From contig SBFL01000413.1 of the NCBI GenBank assembly GCA_006227965.1, positions 1 through 11,190 on the forward strand: a stretch of DNA of 11,190 nucleotides, read 5' to 3'. Position numbers and translations under genes: made by a program. The notes under the pieces were generated by a model. The model was not told the DNA's origin and searched no databases. It saw only the letters and a list, made by a program, of their open reading frames with translations. The stretch comes from Bacteroidota bacterium. GTDB lineage: Bacteria; Bacteroidota; Bacteroidia; Flavobacteriales; Flavobacteriaceae. The number at the start of each line of letters is the position of its first letter. Position 1 is the stretch's first letter. Shown one piece after another: positions 1 through 6,770 of this stretch.

Positions 1-393
1 ACCATGTTCCCGGTAATGGGCCTCGCTGGCATCCAGCAACCCGTCAATCCAGGGCAGGAGTTTTTTAGCACAGTGGTCCGTGTGCAGGATGACCGTGGCC
101 CCATAGGCTTCTGCCAGCTGGTGTACGTGCCTGGCTCCGGCTATGGCTCCCAGGATTGCGGCCTTCTGCCCTTCGTTGGAAAGGCCCTTTCCGGCATTGA
201 ATTGAGCCCCTCCATTGGAAAACTGGATGATTACGGGTGCCTTTAGTGCGGCAGCCGTTTCCATGACAGCATTGATGCTATCTGAACCGATCACATTGAC
301 TGCCGGAAGTGCAAACCCGTGATTTTTGGCGTATTTGAAGATTTCCTGTACTTCATCCCCGGTGGCTACGCCGGGTTTGATTGAATGGCCCAT
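1..393 (-). CDS. fbaA: Class II fructose-bisphosphate aldolase, N-terminal part (cut by window edge)
   Basis: Cytosolic zinc-dependent aldolase of glycolysis and gluconeogenesis that interconverts fructose 1,6-bisphosphate with glyceraldehyde 3-phosphate and dihydroxyacetone phosphate. Only the first 131 codons are present; the family is about 350-360 residues, so roughly two thirds lies beyond the left edge. Translation begins MGHSIKPGVATGDEV and contains the strongly conserved stretch LHTDHCAKKLLPWIDGLLDA near residues 103-122. By comparison with E. coli FbaA, D106 would be the catalytic acid and H107 a zinc ligand. The phosphate-binding side shows QFSNGGAQF at residues 57-65. The ATG at 393-391 is the natural family start, with no in-frame extension needed. 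It follows tamL on the same strand after 57 bp, a gap that holds its own promoter-like element, so it is probably transcribed independently. The identification is very secure. Confidence 0.97.
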   Translation of the reverse strand, partial: MGHSIKPGVATGDEVQEIFKYAKNHGFALPAVNVIGSDSINAVMETAAALKAPVIIQFSNGGAQFNAGKGLSNEGQKAAILGAIAGARHVHQLAEAYGATVILHTDHCAKKLLPWIDGLLDASEAHYREHG

Positions 394-428
394 AGGTTAG
401 GTCTTTGTGAGTTGATATTACGATGGAG

Positions 429-436
429 CAAAAGTA
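429..436 (-). promoter_or_regulatory. Candidate -7 promoter element for fbaA
   Basis: Read on the minus strand this is TACTTTTG, an exact match to the Bacteroidota housekeeping sigma -7 consensus TAnnTTTG. It lies in the 57-bp gap after the tamL stop codon and ends 35 nt before the fbaA ATG, giving a predicted leader of about 30 nt. A clear -33 TTG at the usual distance is not visible. Placement is good, but the motif is short and may occur by chance. Confidence 0.45.
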
Positions 437-450
437 ATAAATTATCTATC

Positions 451-3039
451 TTAAAAAGGATAATTGATCCCAATCTGCAGGACGGCATTGGCGAAGTTGT
501 AATCCCTGAACCATCTTTTGGAGGGGATTTCTGCAGGGTTATAGGTCTTGAATCCCACATCTGCACGGAAGACAAAAAAGGAAAAGTCATACCTGAGCCC
601 AAAGCCGCTTCCAAGGGCAATGTCCTTCAGGCTTCCAAATCCTGTAAAGGTGGCGGCAGGGTCGGTTTCCCGATCCCAGACATTCCATATATTTCCCAGG
701 TCTGCGAAGAAGGCACCCCTGAAATCCCCGAAAATCGGAAAGCGGTATTCCAGGTTGAATGCCAGTTTGAAGTTTGCCTCGTTGAAGTCGTTCGGGTTAT
801 CTGTGCTTCCGGGTCCCAGGGAATAGGGGAACCAGGCCCGGTTGTCATTGGAACCTCCTGCAAAATAACTCCGCAGGAACGGGATGTTGTCGGAGTTGCC
901 GTAGGGCACGGCTATACCGACGAAGGAGCGGAAGGCGAGAACATCAGTAGCGGTCAATTCCCAGTGTTTAATGTATTCAACCTCGGTCTTTATGTACTGG
1001 GAATAGGGAACCCCGAAGACGAGCCCCTGTCCATTACTGTTCTCGTCAAACGGGATGAGCTTTGAAATCCCCGAGAGGAGGTTCCCCGCGCTTTCCAGCT
1101 TCAAACGGAACTGATGGAAGCTGTTGTCGTTGAGGTCCGTCTTGTTGTTTTTGGTAAATGTGTAGTTACTGGCGAAAATCAGGTTGTTTTCAGTCAGGCG
1201 CTGCCTCCGTTCCTCTACAAGGAATACCTCCGTGTATTCCCGAGAGTCCTCGGGGACCAGGCCTCCGGTAAGGATAGCATCTGTAAAACCGGTGGTCCCG
1301 CTGGGAATGGATAGCCTCAGCGGATTGTCGGGGTCCCCTGTGGGTTCATAAAAATCCACCAGATCCGGGTTGTTCTCGAATTGAGGGTCGTCTGCCACGT
1401 CATCCAGTCGATCATAGGTACTCTGGTAGACATTGAAGAAGTTTTCGGGGTTCAGGTTTCTTACGTACTGAATGTTGAGCAGTTCCAAAATGTTTTTTGT
1501 GGAATTGCTCGGAGACCAGTTGTAGGCCAAAATGGTGTTAAGGGTCTGCTTGTCCAGTCCGATGTTTTTCTGGAAACTCGTACCAACGGAGGTCCGGGTC
1601 TGGGGCAGCATGTAATTCGGGATGAGTTTTTGAGTGTTTATGAAGGGAAACATCCAGATCCTCGGGAAGATGAGGTTTATATCGGCTGAGATCTCGCTGA
1701 AGAAATCCTCGGGGGATTCATCGCTTAATAGCCCGAAAGAGCCCCTGGCAGAGAGGCTGAGGGTCTCAGACCCCCTGAAAACGTTTCGCTTGATAAGGGC
1801 CGCTCCCATCCCTATACCCAGGCGCTGGATGTTGGAATGTGTGATATCCAGGTCCAGGGCCAGGGAGTTTCTCGGACGAGCGGAAAGGTAAATGTTGGTG
1901 GTCAGCTGGTCATTTCCTTCCTCAACGAGCTCGATGTTGGGATACCTGAACGTATTCAGGTTGTTGATCTGCCGGTAGGTCCGGATCCGGTCGATATCCC
2001 GGTAGATATTCCCTTTTTTAAGGAAAATGGCATCGGCCAGGGCCTTGGGCTTATAGCGGAGCTTGTTCTTGTAGAATACGGTAACCTCCCCGTAGCGGAC
2101 GGACTGCAGCTCCCCCAGGGTATCGTCAAAGGAATGGTCGGCAAAGATGTTGACCGAATCGATTCGGTGTACGCGGTATGGCCTTTGCTCCTGGACATCT
2201 CCCCGGCTCCGCGGATTGTCTATATTCAACTCCACTTCCATCAACTGGTCGTCCCTTCCCGTGAGGGTATCCCGAAGAATATCATAGGTGATAGAGCTCT
2301 CCTGGAAGTTCCAGATCCCTGAATTCCTGAAGATATCCGTAAGCCGTTCCCGTTCTGCCGTAAAAAGGGCCAGGTCAAACTGGTCCCCCTCCCGGACCAG
2401 GGAGGCGTCCCGGTGAAGCTGGTAAAGCGAATCTATGTGAGGGGAGGTAATCTCCCTGGAAAGGATATCTATCAGGTAAGGCTTCCCAAGGTCAATATCA
2501 TAACGCACGGCGGCCCGTTGCTTACCGGTGGTATCGACCTGGGTGCTTCCGGTGTTGTTGAAATACCCCTTGGTATTGTAATAGGCCCTAAGGCGCTCAA
2601 GGGACTTGAAGGTGCGGCTGCTGTCGACCACCACAGGGGCTTCCCCGGCTTTCTTCAGCCCGTTGCTGAGTCCGGACACAAAAAAGGATTCTCCCAGTCG
2701 TTCCACCTGTTTCTCGGAGAGAAGCTTAACCAGCCGGTCGTAACGACCCTCCTTACGGTAGAGCCAGTCCTGATAGGAAGAGTCCGGGTTTACCTTGGCC
2801 AGGTTATAGAGGTGAAGTCTCAAGGGGACCCCCAGGACTTTTACATTGGGCTTCTGAGAGACCAGGCTGTTGGCATCGCTGTCTGAGACTTTGGTGCTGT
2901 CCGCATAAATACTGTAGTCTGTCAGCAGGAGCTGGTCAGATTCTACCCGTTTGAGCACGTTGCAGGAGAAAAAACTAAGCCCCACAAAGAATAATCCTAT
3001 TTTAGCGGGTAGGTTTAAAACATGCCGACGGGCCTTCAT
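451..3039 (-). CDS. tamL: TamL-type BamA/TamA (Omp85) family outer-membrane lipoprotein
   Basis: Predicted outer-membrane protein of the Omp85 superfamily, 862 residues, in the TamL form found in Bacteroidota, thought to act in outer-membrane protein assembly with TamB. The N-terminus MKARRHVLNLPAKIG is basic, followed by a hydrophobic run and a lipobox-like FFSC with the acylated Cys at residue 26. Residues about 140-390 read as POTRA-like repeats, for example LRAYYNTKGYF near 150-160 and the segment LKKGNIYRDIDRIRTYRQIN near 340-359 that precedes the barrel. From about residue 390 (NSLALDLDITHSN) the protein is rich in alternating strands and ends in GINYPF with a terminal aromatic residue, as expected for a beta-signal recognised during barrel insertion. 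I chose the ATG at 3039-3037; a TTG nine bases upstream also keeps the frame but would add only MAL. No tamB gene is in the window. The family is secure; the TamL subtype is inferred from the lipobox and length. Confidence 0.9.
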   Translation of the reverse strand: MKARRHVLNLPAKIGLFFVGLSFFSCNVLKRVESDQLLLTDYSIYADSTKVSDSDANSLVSQKPNVKVLGVPLRLHLYNLAKVNPDSSYQDWLYRKEGRYDRLVKLLSEKQVERLGESFFVSGLSNGLKKAGEAPVVVDSSRTFKSLERLRAYYNTKGYFNNTGSTQVDTTGKQRAAVRYDIDLGKPYLIDILSREITSPHIDSLYQLHRDASLVREGDQFDLALFTAERERLTDIFRNSGIWNFQESSITYDILRDTLTGRDDQLMEVELNIDNPRSRGDVQEQRPYRVHRIDSVNIFADHSFDDTLGELQSVRYGEVTVFYKNKLRYKPKALADAIFLKKGNIYRDIDRIRTYRQINNLNTFRYPNIELVEEGNDQLTTNIYLSARPRNSLALDLDITHSNIQRLGIGMGAALIKRNVFRGSETLSLSARGSFGLLSDESPEDFFSEISADINLIFPRIWMFPFINTQKLIPNYMLPQTRTSVGTSFQKNIGLDKQTLNTILAYNWSPSNSTKNILELLNIQYVRNLNPENFFNVYQSTYDRLDDVADDPQFENNPDLVDFYEPTGDPDNPLRLSIPSGTTGFTDAILTGGLVPEDSREYTEVFLVEERRQRLTENNLIFASNYTFTKNNKTDLNDNSFHQFRLKLESAGNLLSGISKLIPFDENSNGQGLVFGVPYSQYIKTEVEYIKHWELTATDVLAFRSFVGIAVPYGNSDNIPFLRSYFAGGSNDNRAWFPYSLGPGSTDNPNDFNEANFKLAFNLEYRFPIFGDFRGAFFADLGNIWNVWDRETDPAATFTGFGSLKDIALGSGFGLRYDFSFFVFRADVGFKTYNPAEIPSKRWFRDYNFANAVLQIGINYPF

Positions 3040-3045
3040 AAGAGC

Positions 3046-3053
3046 CAAAATTA
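3046..3053 (-). promoter_or_regulatory. Candidate -7 promoter element for tamL
   Basis: On the minus strand this reads TAATTTTG, an exact TAnnTTTG match inside the short gap between the divergent tamL and methyltransferase start codons. Only six bases separate it from the tamL ATG, so transcription would begin at or next to the start codon. No -33 TTG is visible at normal spacing. It may be fortuitous in this A/T-rich gap. Confidence 0.35.
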
Positions 3054-3063
3054 AACTATTTGG

Positions 3064-3798
3064 ATGGTTGCTAAAAGGGAATTAAAATTTATAAAAAGTC
3101 TGCATCAAAAAAAGTACCGGTCCCGCCACGGCCTCTTTCTGGCGGAAGGGGTAAAGCTAGTGGGGGAACTCCTCCGCTCAGGATGGGAACCCAGGCAGCT
3201 CTTCACCACCGAACCCGTGGATGGAATTGAAGGTGCCCTGCACATATCTGAACAGGACCTCACTAAGGTAAGTGCCCTGGTGCAGCCTAATAAAGTGTTG
3301 GGCATCTTCGGGATACCGCGGCCGGTCTCGCCCGTATTCGAGGGGTGGCTTCTTGCCCTGGACGGGGTACGGGACCCCGGAAACCTGGGGACAATCATCC
3401 GGCTCTGTGACTGGTTCGGGATTCGGGATCTGCTGTGTTCACCGGATACGGTGGATTGTTACAATCCCAAAGTACTGATGGCCACCATGGGATCTGTGGC
3501 CAGGGTTCGGGTGCATTACATGCCGCTGGAGCAGACCCTGGCCGGTAGTGGCCTGCCGGTGTTCGGAGCGAGCATGGAAGGGGAGCCTCTTGGTTCTTTC
3601 CGGATGCCGGGGGAGGGGATCCTGGTCATGGGCAGTGAATCCCATGGCATTTCACAAGGCGTCGCCCGGCTGCTTCAGAATACCCTGGGAATTTCCCCCT
3701 TTGGCAAAGAGGAAGCCGAAAGCCTCAATGTGGCTGCTGCGGCTGCTATTTTCCTCTATGAGATAAGACGAAGGCCAGCAGGGCCTACTCAAATGTAA
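3064..3798 (+). CDS. TrmH/SpoU-family RNA 2'-O-methyltransferase
   Basis: SAM-dependent methyltransferase of the SPOUT (TrmH/SpoU) class, predicted to methylate a ribose 2'-hydroxyl in rRNA or tRNA in the cytosol; the target cannot be told from sequence. It has 244 residues, with a small N-terminal substrate-binding domain (about 1-90; KKYRSRHGLFLAEGVKLV resembles the RlmB-like N-domain) and a C-terminal knotted domain. All three family motifs are present: motif 1 DPGNLGTIIR at 104-113 with the conserved Asn107 and Arg113, motif 2 MGSESHGIS at 189-197, and motif 3 SPFGKEEAESLNVAAAAAI at 211-229 with the conserved SLN. The ATG at 3064 begins MVAKRELKFIKSL, a typical start for flavobacterial members. 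It is divergent from tamL and convergent with porT, overlapping the porT end by 14 bp, so it is a single-gene unit. Confidence 0.92.
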   Translation: MVAKRELKFIKSLHQKKYRSRHGLFLAEGVKLVGELLRSGWEPRQLFTTEPVDGIEGALHISEQDLTKVSALVQPNKVLGIFGIPRPVSPVFEGWLLALDGVRDPGNLGTIIRLCDWFGIRDLLCSPDTVDCYNPKVLMATMGSVARVRVHYMPLEQTLAGSGLPVFGASMEGEPLGSFRMPGEGILVMGSESHGISQGVARLLQNTLGISPFGKEEAESLNVAAAAAIFLYEIRRRPAGPTQM

Positions 3799-4480
3799 AG
3801 TTCACAAAGACCCCCCTGGTTTTCAAGGACTCTATATTGCCGGTCCACGGACTGTTGGGGTTGGTATCCGGCACCAGTTCATCCGTGATGGCAAATACGC
3901 CCCGGATGGAAGGTGAGAATTTGAAGTATTCCAGGTAGAAATCCACCCCGAAGCCCAGTTCGTAGTTAAAAACCTGTCTTTTCATCCGGAAGGTACCGCT
4001 GCTGTTGTCATCCAGGGAATCCTCATTGCTGCCCAGGTTCAGGGCCATTCCGGCACCTCCGATGACAAAGGGTTTCCAGTTGCCCAGCCTGCGGGCACTT
4101 ACCTTCAGCAGGAGTGGAAAACTGATATAGGTGGACCGCACTTCACGGATGGCAGCATTTTCAGAGGTAAAACCGGGGAAACCCAGTTCCCGGAGCGTGT
4201 AAAACAGGCCGGGTTCAAACCTCAGGTCAAGAAATTCGTTAATTCGCATTTCTCCGATAAGCCCAACACTGAATCCCAGGGATTTACTCACCAGCACGTC
4301 GGGAAGGTCGTTTTTGTATTCGAACTTGAAGTCGTACTGGTTAAACCCCAGAAAATACCCCCAGTTCAGGAACTTTTTGTCTTCATTCTGCAGGTTGAGA
4401 ATGGGCTTTTCGTTGAATTGAGCCATTACCGGCTGACCCAGGGAAAGGGCAAGAAGAAGCAACCAGATCTGTCTCATCAT
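3785..4480 (-). CDS. porT: PorT family outer-membrane beta-barrel protein (type IX secretion)
   Basis: Predicted small outer-membrane beta-barrel protein of 231 residues, of the PorT family, which is required for type IX secretion and, in gliding flavobacteria, for export of motility adhesins. The N-terminus MMRQIWLLLLALSLGQPVMA is a signal peptide with likely cleavage after A20. The mature part shows FLNWGYFLGFNQYDFKF at about 37-53, an amphipathic strand pattern throughout, and a C-terminal strand ending VFVNFTFE. The ATG at 4480 overlaps the ubiE stop as ATGA, indicating translational coupling; the next codon is also ATG, so the exact start may be one codon later. The assignment rests on this sequence pattern and on the ubiE-porT adjacency common in Flavobacteriaceae (recalled knowledge). 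The alternative is a generic porin-like barrel protein of the same superfamily. Confidence 0.85.
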   Translation of the reverse strand: MMRQIWLLLLALSLGQPVMAQFNEKPILNLQNEDKKFLNWGYFLGFNQYDFKFEYKNDLPDVLVSKSLGFSVGLIGEMRINEFLDLRFEPGLFYTLRELGFPGFTSENAAIREVRSTYISFPLLLKVSARRLGNWKPFVIGGAGMALNLGSNEDSLDDNSSGTFRMKRQVFNYELGFGVDFYLEYFKFSPSIRGVFAITDELVPDTNPNSPWTGNIESLKTRGVFVNFTFE

Positions 4481-5205
4481 TTCATCGCGGTATAAATGGT
4501 AGCGACCCCAAGGGTCTGTGGCTCGTGTTTCATACCTATAAACCCGATTTTTCCCAAAATATTGTTGAATTGCTCCCCGTGAGGAAAGGCTGCGGCCGAT
4601 TCCGACAGGTAGGCATAGGCTTTTTCCTCCTTCGAAAACAATTTACCGATCAGTGGCAGCACATGCCGCCCATACAGGTGATACCCCCACCGGATGAACT
4701 GGTTTTCGGGAACGGAGGTTTCCAGGATGGCCAGCACGCCCCCCGGTTTCAGTACCCGGTAGATCTCTGACAGTCCTTTTTCCAGGTTTTCAAAGTTCCT
4801 AACTCCGAAGGCTACCGTCGCTGCGTCAAAGCATGCATCTGGGAAGGCGAGTGCCTCACTGTCTCCCAGGACCATTTGTACCTTATCCTGAAGTTCCAGT
4901 TTTACGACCTTTTTTTTTCCGACCTCCAGCATTCCGGGGGAGAGGTCCAGACCCACGATCTTTCGTGCAGGGGTATGGGCAAAGGCCAGGGCGAGGTCAC
5001 CGGTCCCTGTGGCGATATCCAGGATGGATTCAGGATTGCTGTCGCTCACCCGCCGTATCAATCGTTTCCTCCAGCGGATATCCGAGCCAAAGGTGATCAG
5101 CCGGTTCAGCCCGTCGTAATTCCCGGAAATTGCATCGAACATCCGGCGTACCTGCTCCTTTTTATTCAGATCAGAATCTTTGTATGGCAGGATTTCTTTG
5201 CCCAT
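4477..5205 (-). CDS. ubiE: Demethylmenaquinone methyltransferase UbiE/MenG
   Basis: SAM-dependent C-methyltransferase catalysing the last step of menaquinone synthesis, demethylmenaquinone to menaquinone; it acts at the inner face of the cytoplasmic membrane. Bacteroidota generally use menaquinone, so the MenG role is the relevant one. The protein has 242 residues. Visible motifs are the UbiE signature region YDGLNRLITFGSDIRWRK (30-47), the SAM-binding motif LDIATGTGDLAL (62-73), LDLSPGMLEVG at the end of the second strand (86-96), AFGVRNFENLEKGL (132-145) and the second signature RVLKPGGVLAI (150-160). The frame stays open 42 codons further upstream, but family members start close to MGKEILPYKD, so I chose the ATG at 5205-5203. 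The stop overlaps the porT start. A run of nine A residues on the coding strand encodes part of GKKKVVK (96-102). Confidence 0.95.
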   Translation of the reverse strand: MGKEILPYKDSDLNKKEQVRRMFDAISGNYDGLNRLITFGSDIRWRKRLIRRVSDSNPESILDIATGTGDLALAFAHTPARKIVGLDLSPGMLEVGKKKVVKLELQDKVQMVLGDSEALAFPDACFDAATVAFGVRNFENLEKGLSEIYRVLKPGGVLAILETSVPENQFIRWGYHLYGRHVLPLIGKLFSKEEKAYAYLSESAAAFPHGEQFNNILGKIGFIGMKHEPQTLGVATIYTAMK

Positions 5206-5223
5206 GGCATCGTTCTTAGGGCG

Positions 5224-5231
5224 CAAAGATA
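5224..5231 (-). promoter_or_regulatory. Candidate -7 promoter element for ubiE-porT
   Basis: On the minus strand this reads TATCTTTG, an exact TAnnTTTG match ending 18 nt before the chosen ubiE ATG. If used, the leader would be about 12 nt and the upstream open codons could not be translated, which supports the chosen start. No -33 TTG is seen at the usual spacing. Confidence 0.45.
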
Positions 5232-5317
5232 AGGACTCGCCATGATCCGCCCCACGCCTTTCCCCCTCTTTTGTTCTTTTGACCGCCCCGGAATACACGG
5301 GGAAATAGAAAAATCCG

Positions 5318-5325
5318 TAATTTTG
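5318..5325 (+). promoter_or_regulatory. Candidate -7 promoter element for trkA-trkH
   Basis: TAATTTTG on the plus strand is an exact TAnnTTTG match about 94 nt upstream of the trkA ATG, predicting a leader of roughly 90 nt. A weaker seven-of-eight match, TGTATTTG, lies nearer the gene at 5391-5398. Neither has a clear -33 TTG at normal distance, so which is used is unresolved. Confidence 0.35.
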
Positions 5326-5419
5326 TCCCACGGTCCGTTGTAGCGGGCTGCCACCGGGCCACGACCGCAGAACTTCATTTGGCTACGGCCTGTATTTGCC
5401 CGAATCAATGCTATACTGA

Positions 5420-6769
5420 ATGAAAATTATCATCGCCGGGGCAGGAGAGGTAGGCTTTCATCTTGCAAAATTACTTTCTTACGAATCTCAGGACATCACC
5501 CTGATCGACAGCGACAAGGAGAGTCTTTCCTACGCCGAGAGCCATTTGGATATCCGGGTGCTCAAGGGGGATGCCACCAGCATTTCCATTTTGAACGATG
5601 CCCAGGTGAGCCAGTCTGATCTGGTCATAGGTGTCACTTCTTCGGAGACCACCAACATCACCCTTTGCCTGCTCGCCAAGCAGCTGGGTTCCAAAAAGAC
5701 CATAGCCCGTATTTCCAATACGGAATTCCTCGATTACAAGGAGCTGATTAAATTTTCAGAAATGGGGATAGATGAACTGATTTCACCCGAAGAACTTGCT
5801 GCCACGGAAATAAAGCTGCTTTTGAGCCAGTCTGCGTTCAACGATACGTATGAATTTGAGGAAGGGCGCCTGATCATGGTGGGGGTTTCGCTTCCGTCCG
5901 GGGCTCCTTTCGTGGGCAAAACGGTACAGGAGGCCGCGCAGATCTTTCCTGAACTCCATTTCATGCCCATTGCCCTACAGCGGAGGGGAACCCAGTTTAC
6001 CCTGATTCCCAGGGGCAATACTCAGTTCAGGGAAGAAGACCAGGTATATTTCATCACGGACCGCAAGGGGGTGGACGAACTCTATAAGCTTACAGGTAAG
6101 AAAAAAGAAGAAATCCGCAACGTGATGATCCTGGGAGGCAGCAAGGTGGGAACCAAGGCAGCCCGGGACCTTTGCGAGCAGCGTTTTAACGTGAAGATCA
6201 TCGAAAAGGACAAGAATAAAGCCTTTGAGGTTGCTGACATGCTCCCCAACGCCCTGGTCATAAACGGGGATTGCCGCAATGTTGAGTTGCTGGAGGAGGA
6301 GAGTTTGGAATCCATGGATGCCTTTATTGCGGTGACAGGGAATTCGGAGACCAATATCATGTCCTGCCTGGTCGCCAAGTCGAAGCATATCAAGAAAACG
6401 ATCGCCCTGGTTGAAAACATGGATTATTTCCAGATATCACATTCCATAGGCGTGGATACGCTGATCAACAAGAAACTGCTTGCAGCCAACAACATTTTCC
6501 GCTATGTCCGCAAAGGGGAAGTGGTGGCCCTGACCCGCCTCAACAACCTGAATGCCGAAATCCTGGAGTTCGTTGTCAAGTCTTCTTCTGAAGTAAACGG
6601 GGAGCTGATCCGGGAGCTGGATTTTCCCAGGGAGGCCAGTATCGGGGGGGTGATCCGGCAGGGAAAGGGATTGATTGCCCTTGGGGATTTCAGGATACAG
6701 GAGGGCGACCGCGTTGTGGTATGCTGTCTCCCGAGTGCGATCCCGCGTATCGAAAAGCTATTCCTCTAA
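5420..6769 (+). CDS. trkA: Trk system potassium transporter regulatory subunit TrkA
   Basis: Cytosolic NAD(H)/nucleotide-binding gating subunit of the Trk potassium uptake system, docking on the membrane subunit TrkH. The 449 residues form a tandem duplication, as is standard for TrkA. The first half has a Rossmann RCK-N domain with GAGEVG at 7-12, an acidic residue D30 at the end of the second strand and GDAT at 50-53, followed by an RCK-C domain (about 140-225). The second half has RCK-N with the variant glycine motif GGSKVG at 239-244, E262 and GD at 283-284, then RCK-C (about 370-449). The ATG at 5420 gives MKIIIAGAGE, beginning exactly at the first beta strand, and an ATG ten bases upstream runs into a stop at once. 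The trkH start follows after a single base, so the two are one operon. Confidence 0.96.
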   Translation: MKIIIAGAGEVGFHLAKLLSYESQDITLIDSDKESLSYAESHLDIRVLKGDATSISILNDAQVSQSDLVIGVTSSETTNITLCLLAKQLGSKKTIARISNTEFLDYKELIKFSEMGIDELISPEELAATEIKLLLSQSAFNDTYEFEEGRLIMVGVSLPSGAPFVGKTVQEAAQIFPELHFMPIALQRRGTQFTLIPRGNTQFREEDQVYFITDRKGVDELYKLTGKKKEEIRNVMILGGSKVGTKAARDLCEQRFNVKIIEKDKNKAFEVADMLPNALVINGDCRNVELLEEESLESMDAFIAVTGNSETNIMSCLVAKSKHIKKTIALVENMDYFQISHSIGVDTLINKKLLAANNIFRYVRKGEVVALTRLNNLNAEILEFVVKSSSEVNGELIRELDFPREASIGGVIRQGKGLIALGDFRIQEGDRVVVCCLPSAIPRIEKLFL

Positions 6770-6770
6770 G

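Larger units (their letters stand above)
5206..5419. promoter_or_regulatory. Divergent control region between ubiE-porT and trkA-trkH
   Basis: This 214-bp gap between divergent start codons is the largest non-coding stretch in the window. It holds one promoter-like element on each strand, listed separately, and a short GC-rich hairpin at 5286-5302 with a 5-bp perfect stem (CCCCG/CGGGG) and a 7-base loop. I see no tRNA, riboswitch or small-protein gene that I could defend. The promoter role follows from geometry, since both flanking units must start here. Confidence 0.6.

Noticed and set aside
385..1065. A 226-codon open frame on the plus strand antisense to tamL
   Set aside because: It lies wholly opposite a well-supported Omp85 gene and fbaA leader, resembles no family I know, and long antisense frames are expected in GC-rich coding DNA. 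The same applies to frames at 1837-2322 and 2413-2886.
3040..3048. A TTG start three codons upstream of the chosen tamL ATG
   Set aside because: It overlaps the predicted -7 element and adds only three residues before a good ATG and signal sequence.
5286..5302. A GC-rich hairpin (CCCCG/CGGGG) in the ubiE-trkA control region
   Set aside because: The stem is only 5 bp, with no adjacent T run and no second copy, so it does not support a terminator, operator or structured RNA call.
5206..5331. A 42-codon in-frame N-terminal extension of ubiE
   Set aside because: The extension resembles no part of the UbiE family, and a promoter-like element at 5224-5231 lies inside it; the family-typical start is at 5205.
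6644..6650. G7 runs in trkA and again in trkH (8079-8085) as possible phase-variation tracts
   Set aside because: Seven Gs encoding glycine pairs are unremarkable in GC-rich genes and both reading frames are intact.
6675..6770. A 32-codon upstream extension of trkH overlapping the end of trkA
   Set aside because: It is an out-of-frame reading of the conserved TrkA C-terminus; the ATG at 6771 gives the normal TrkH N-terminus.
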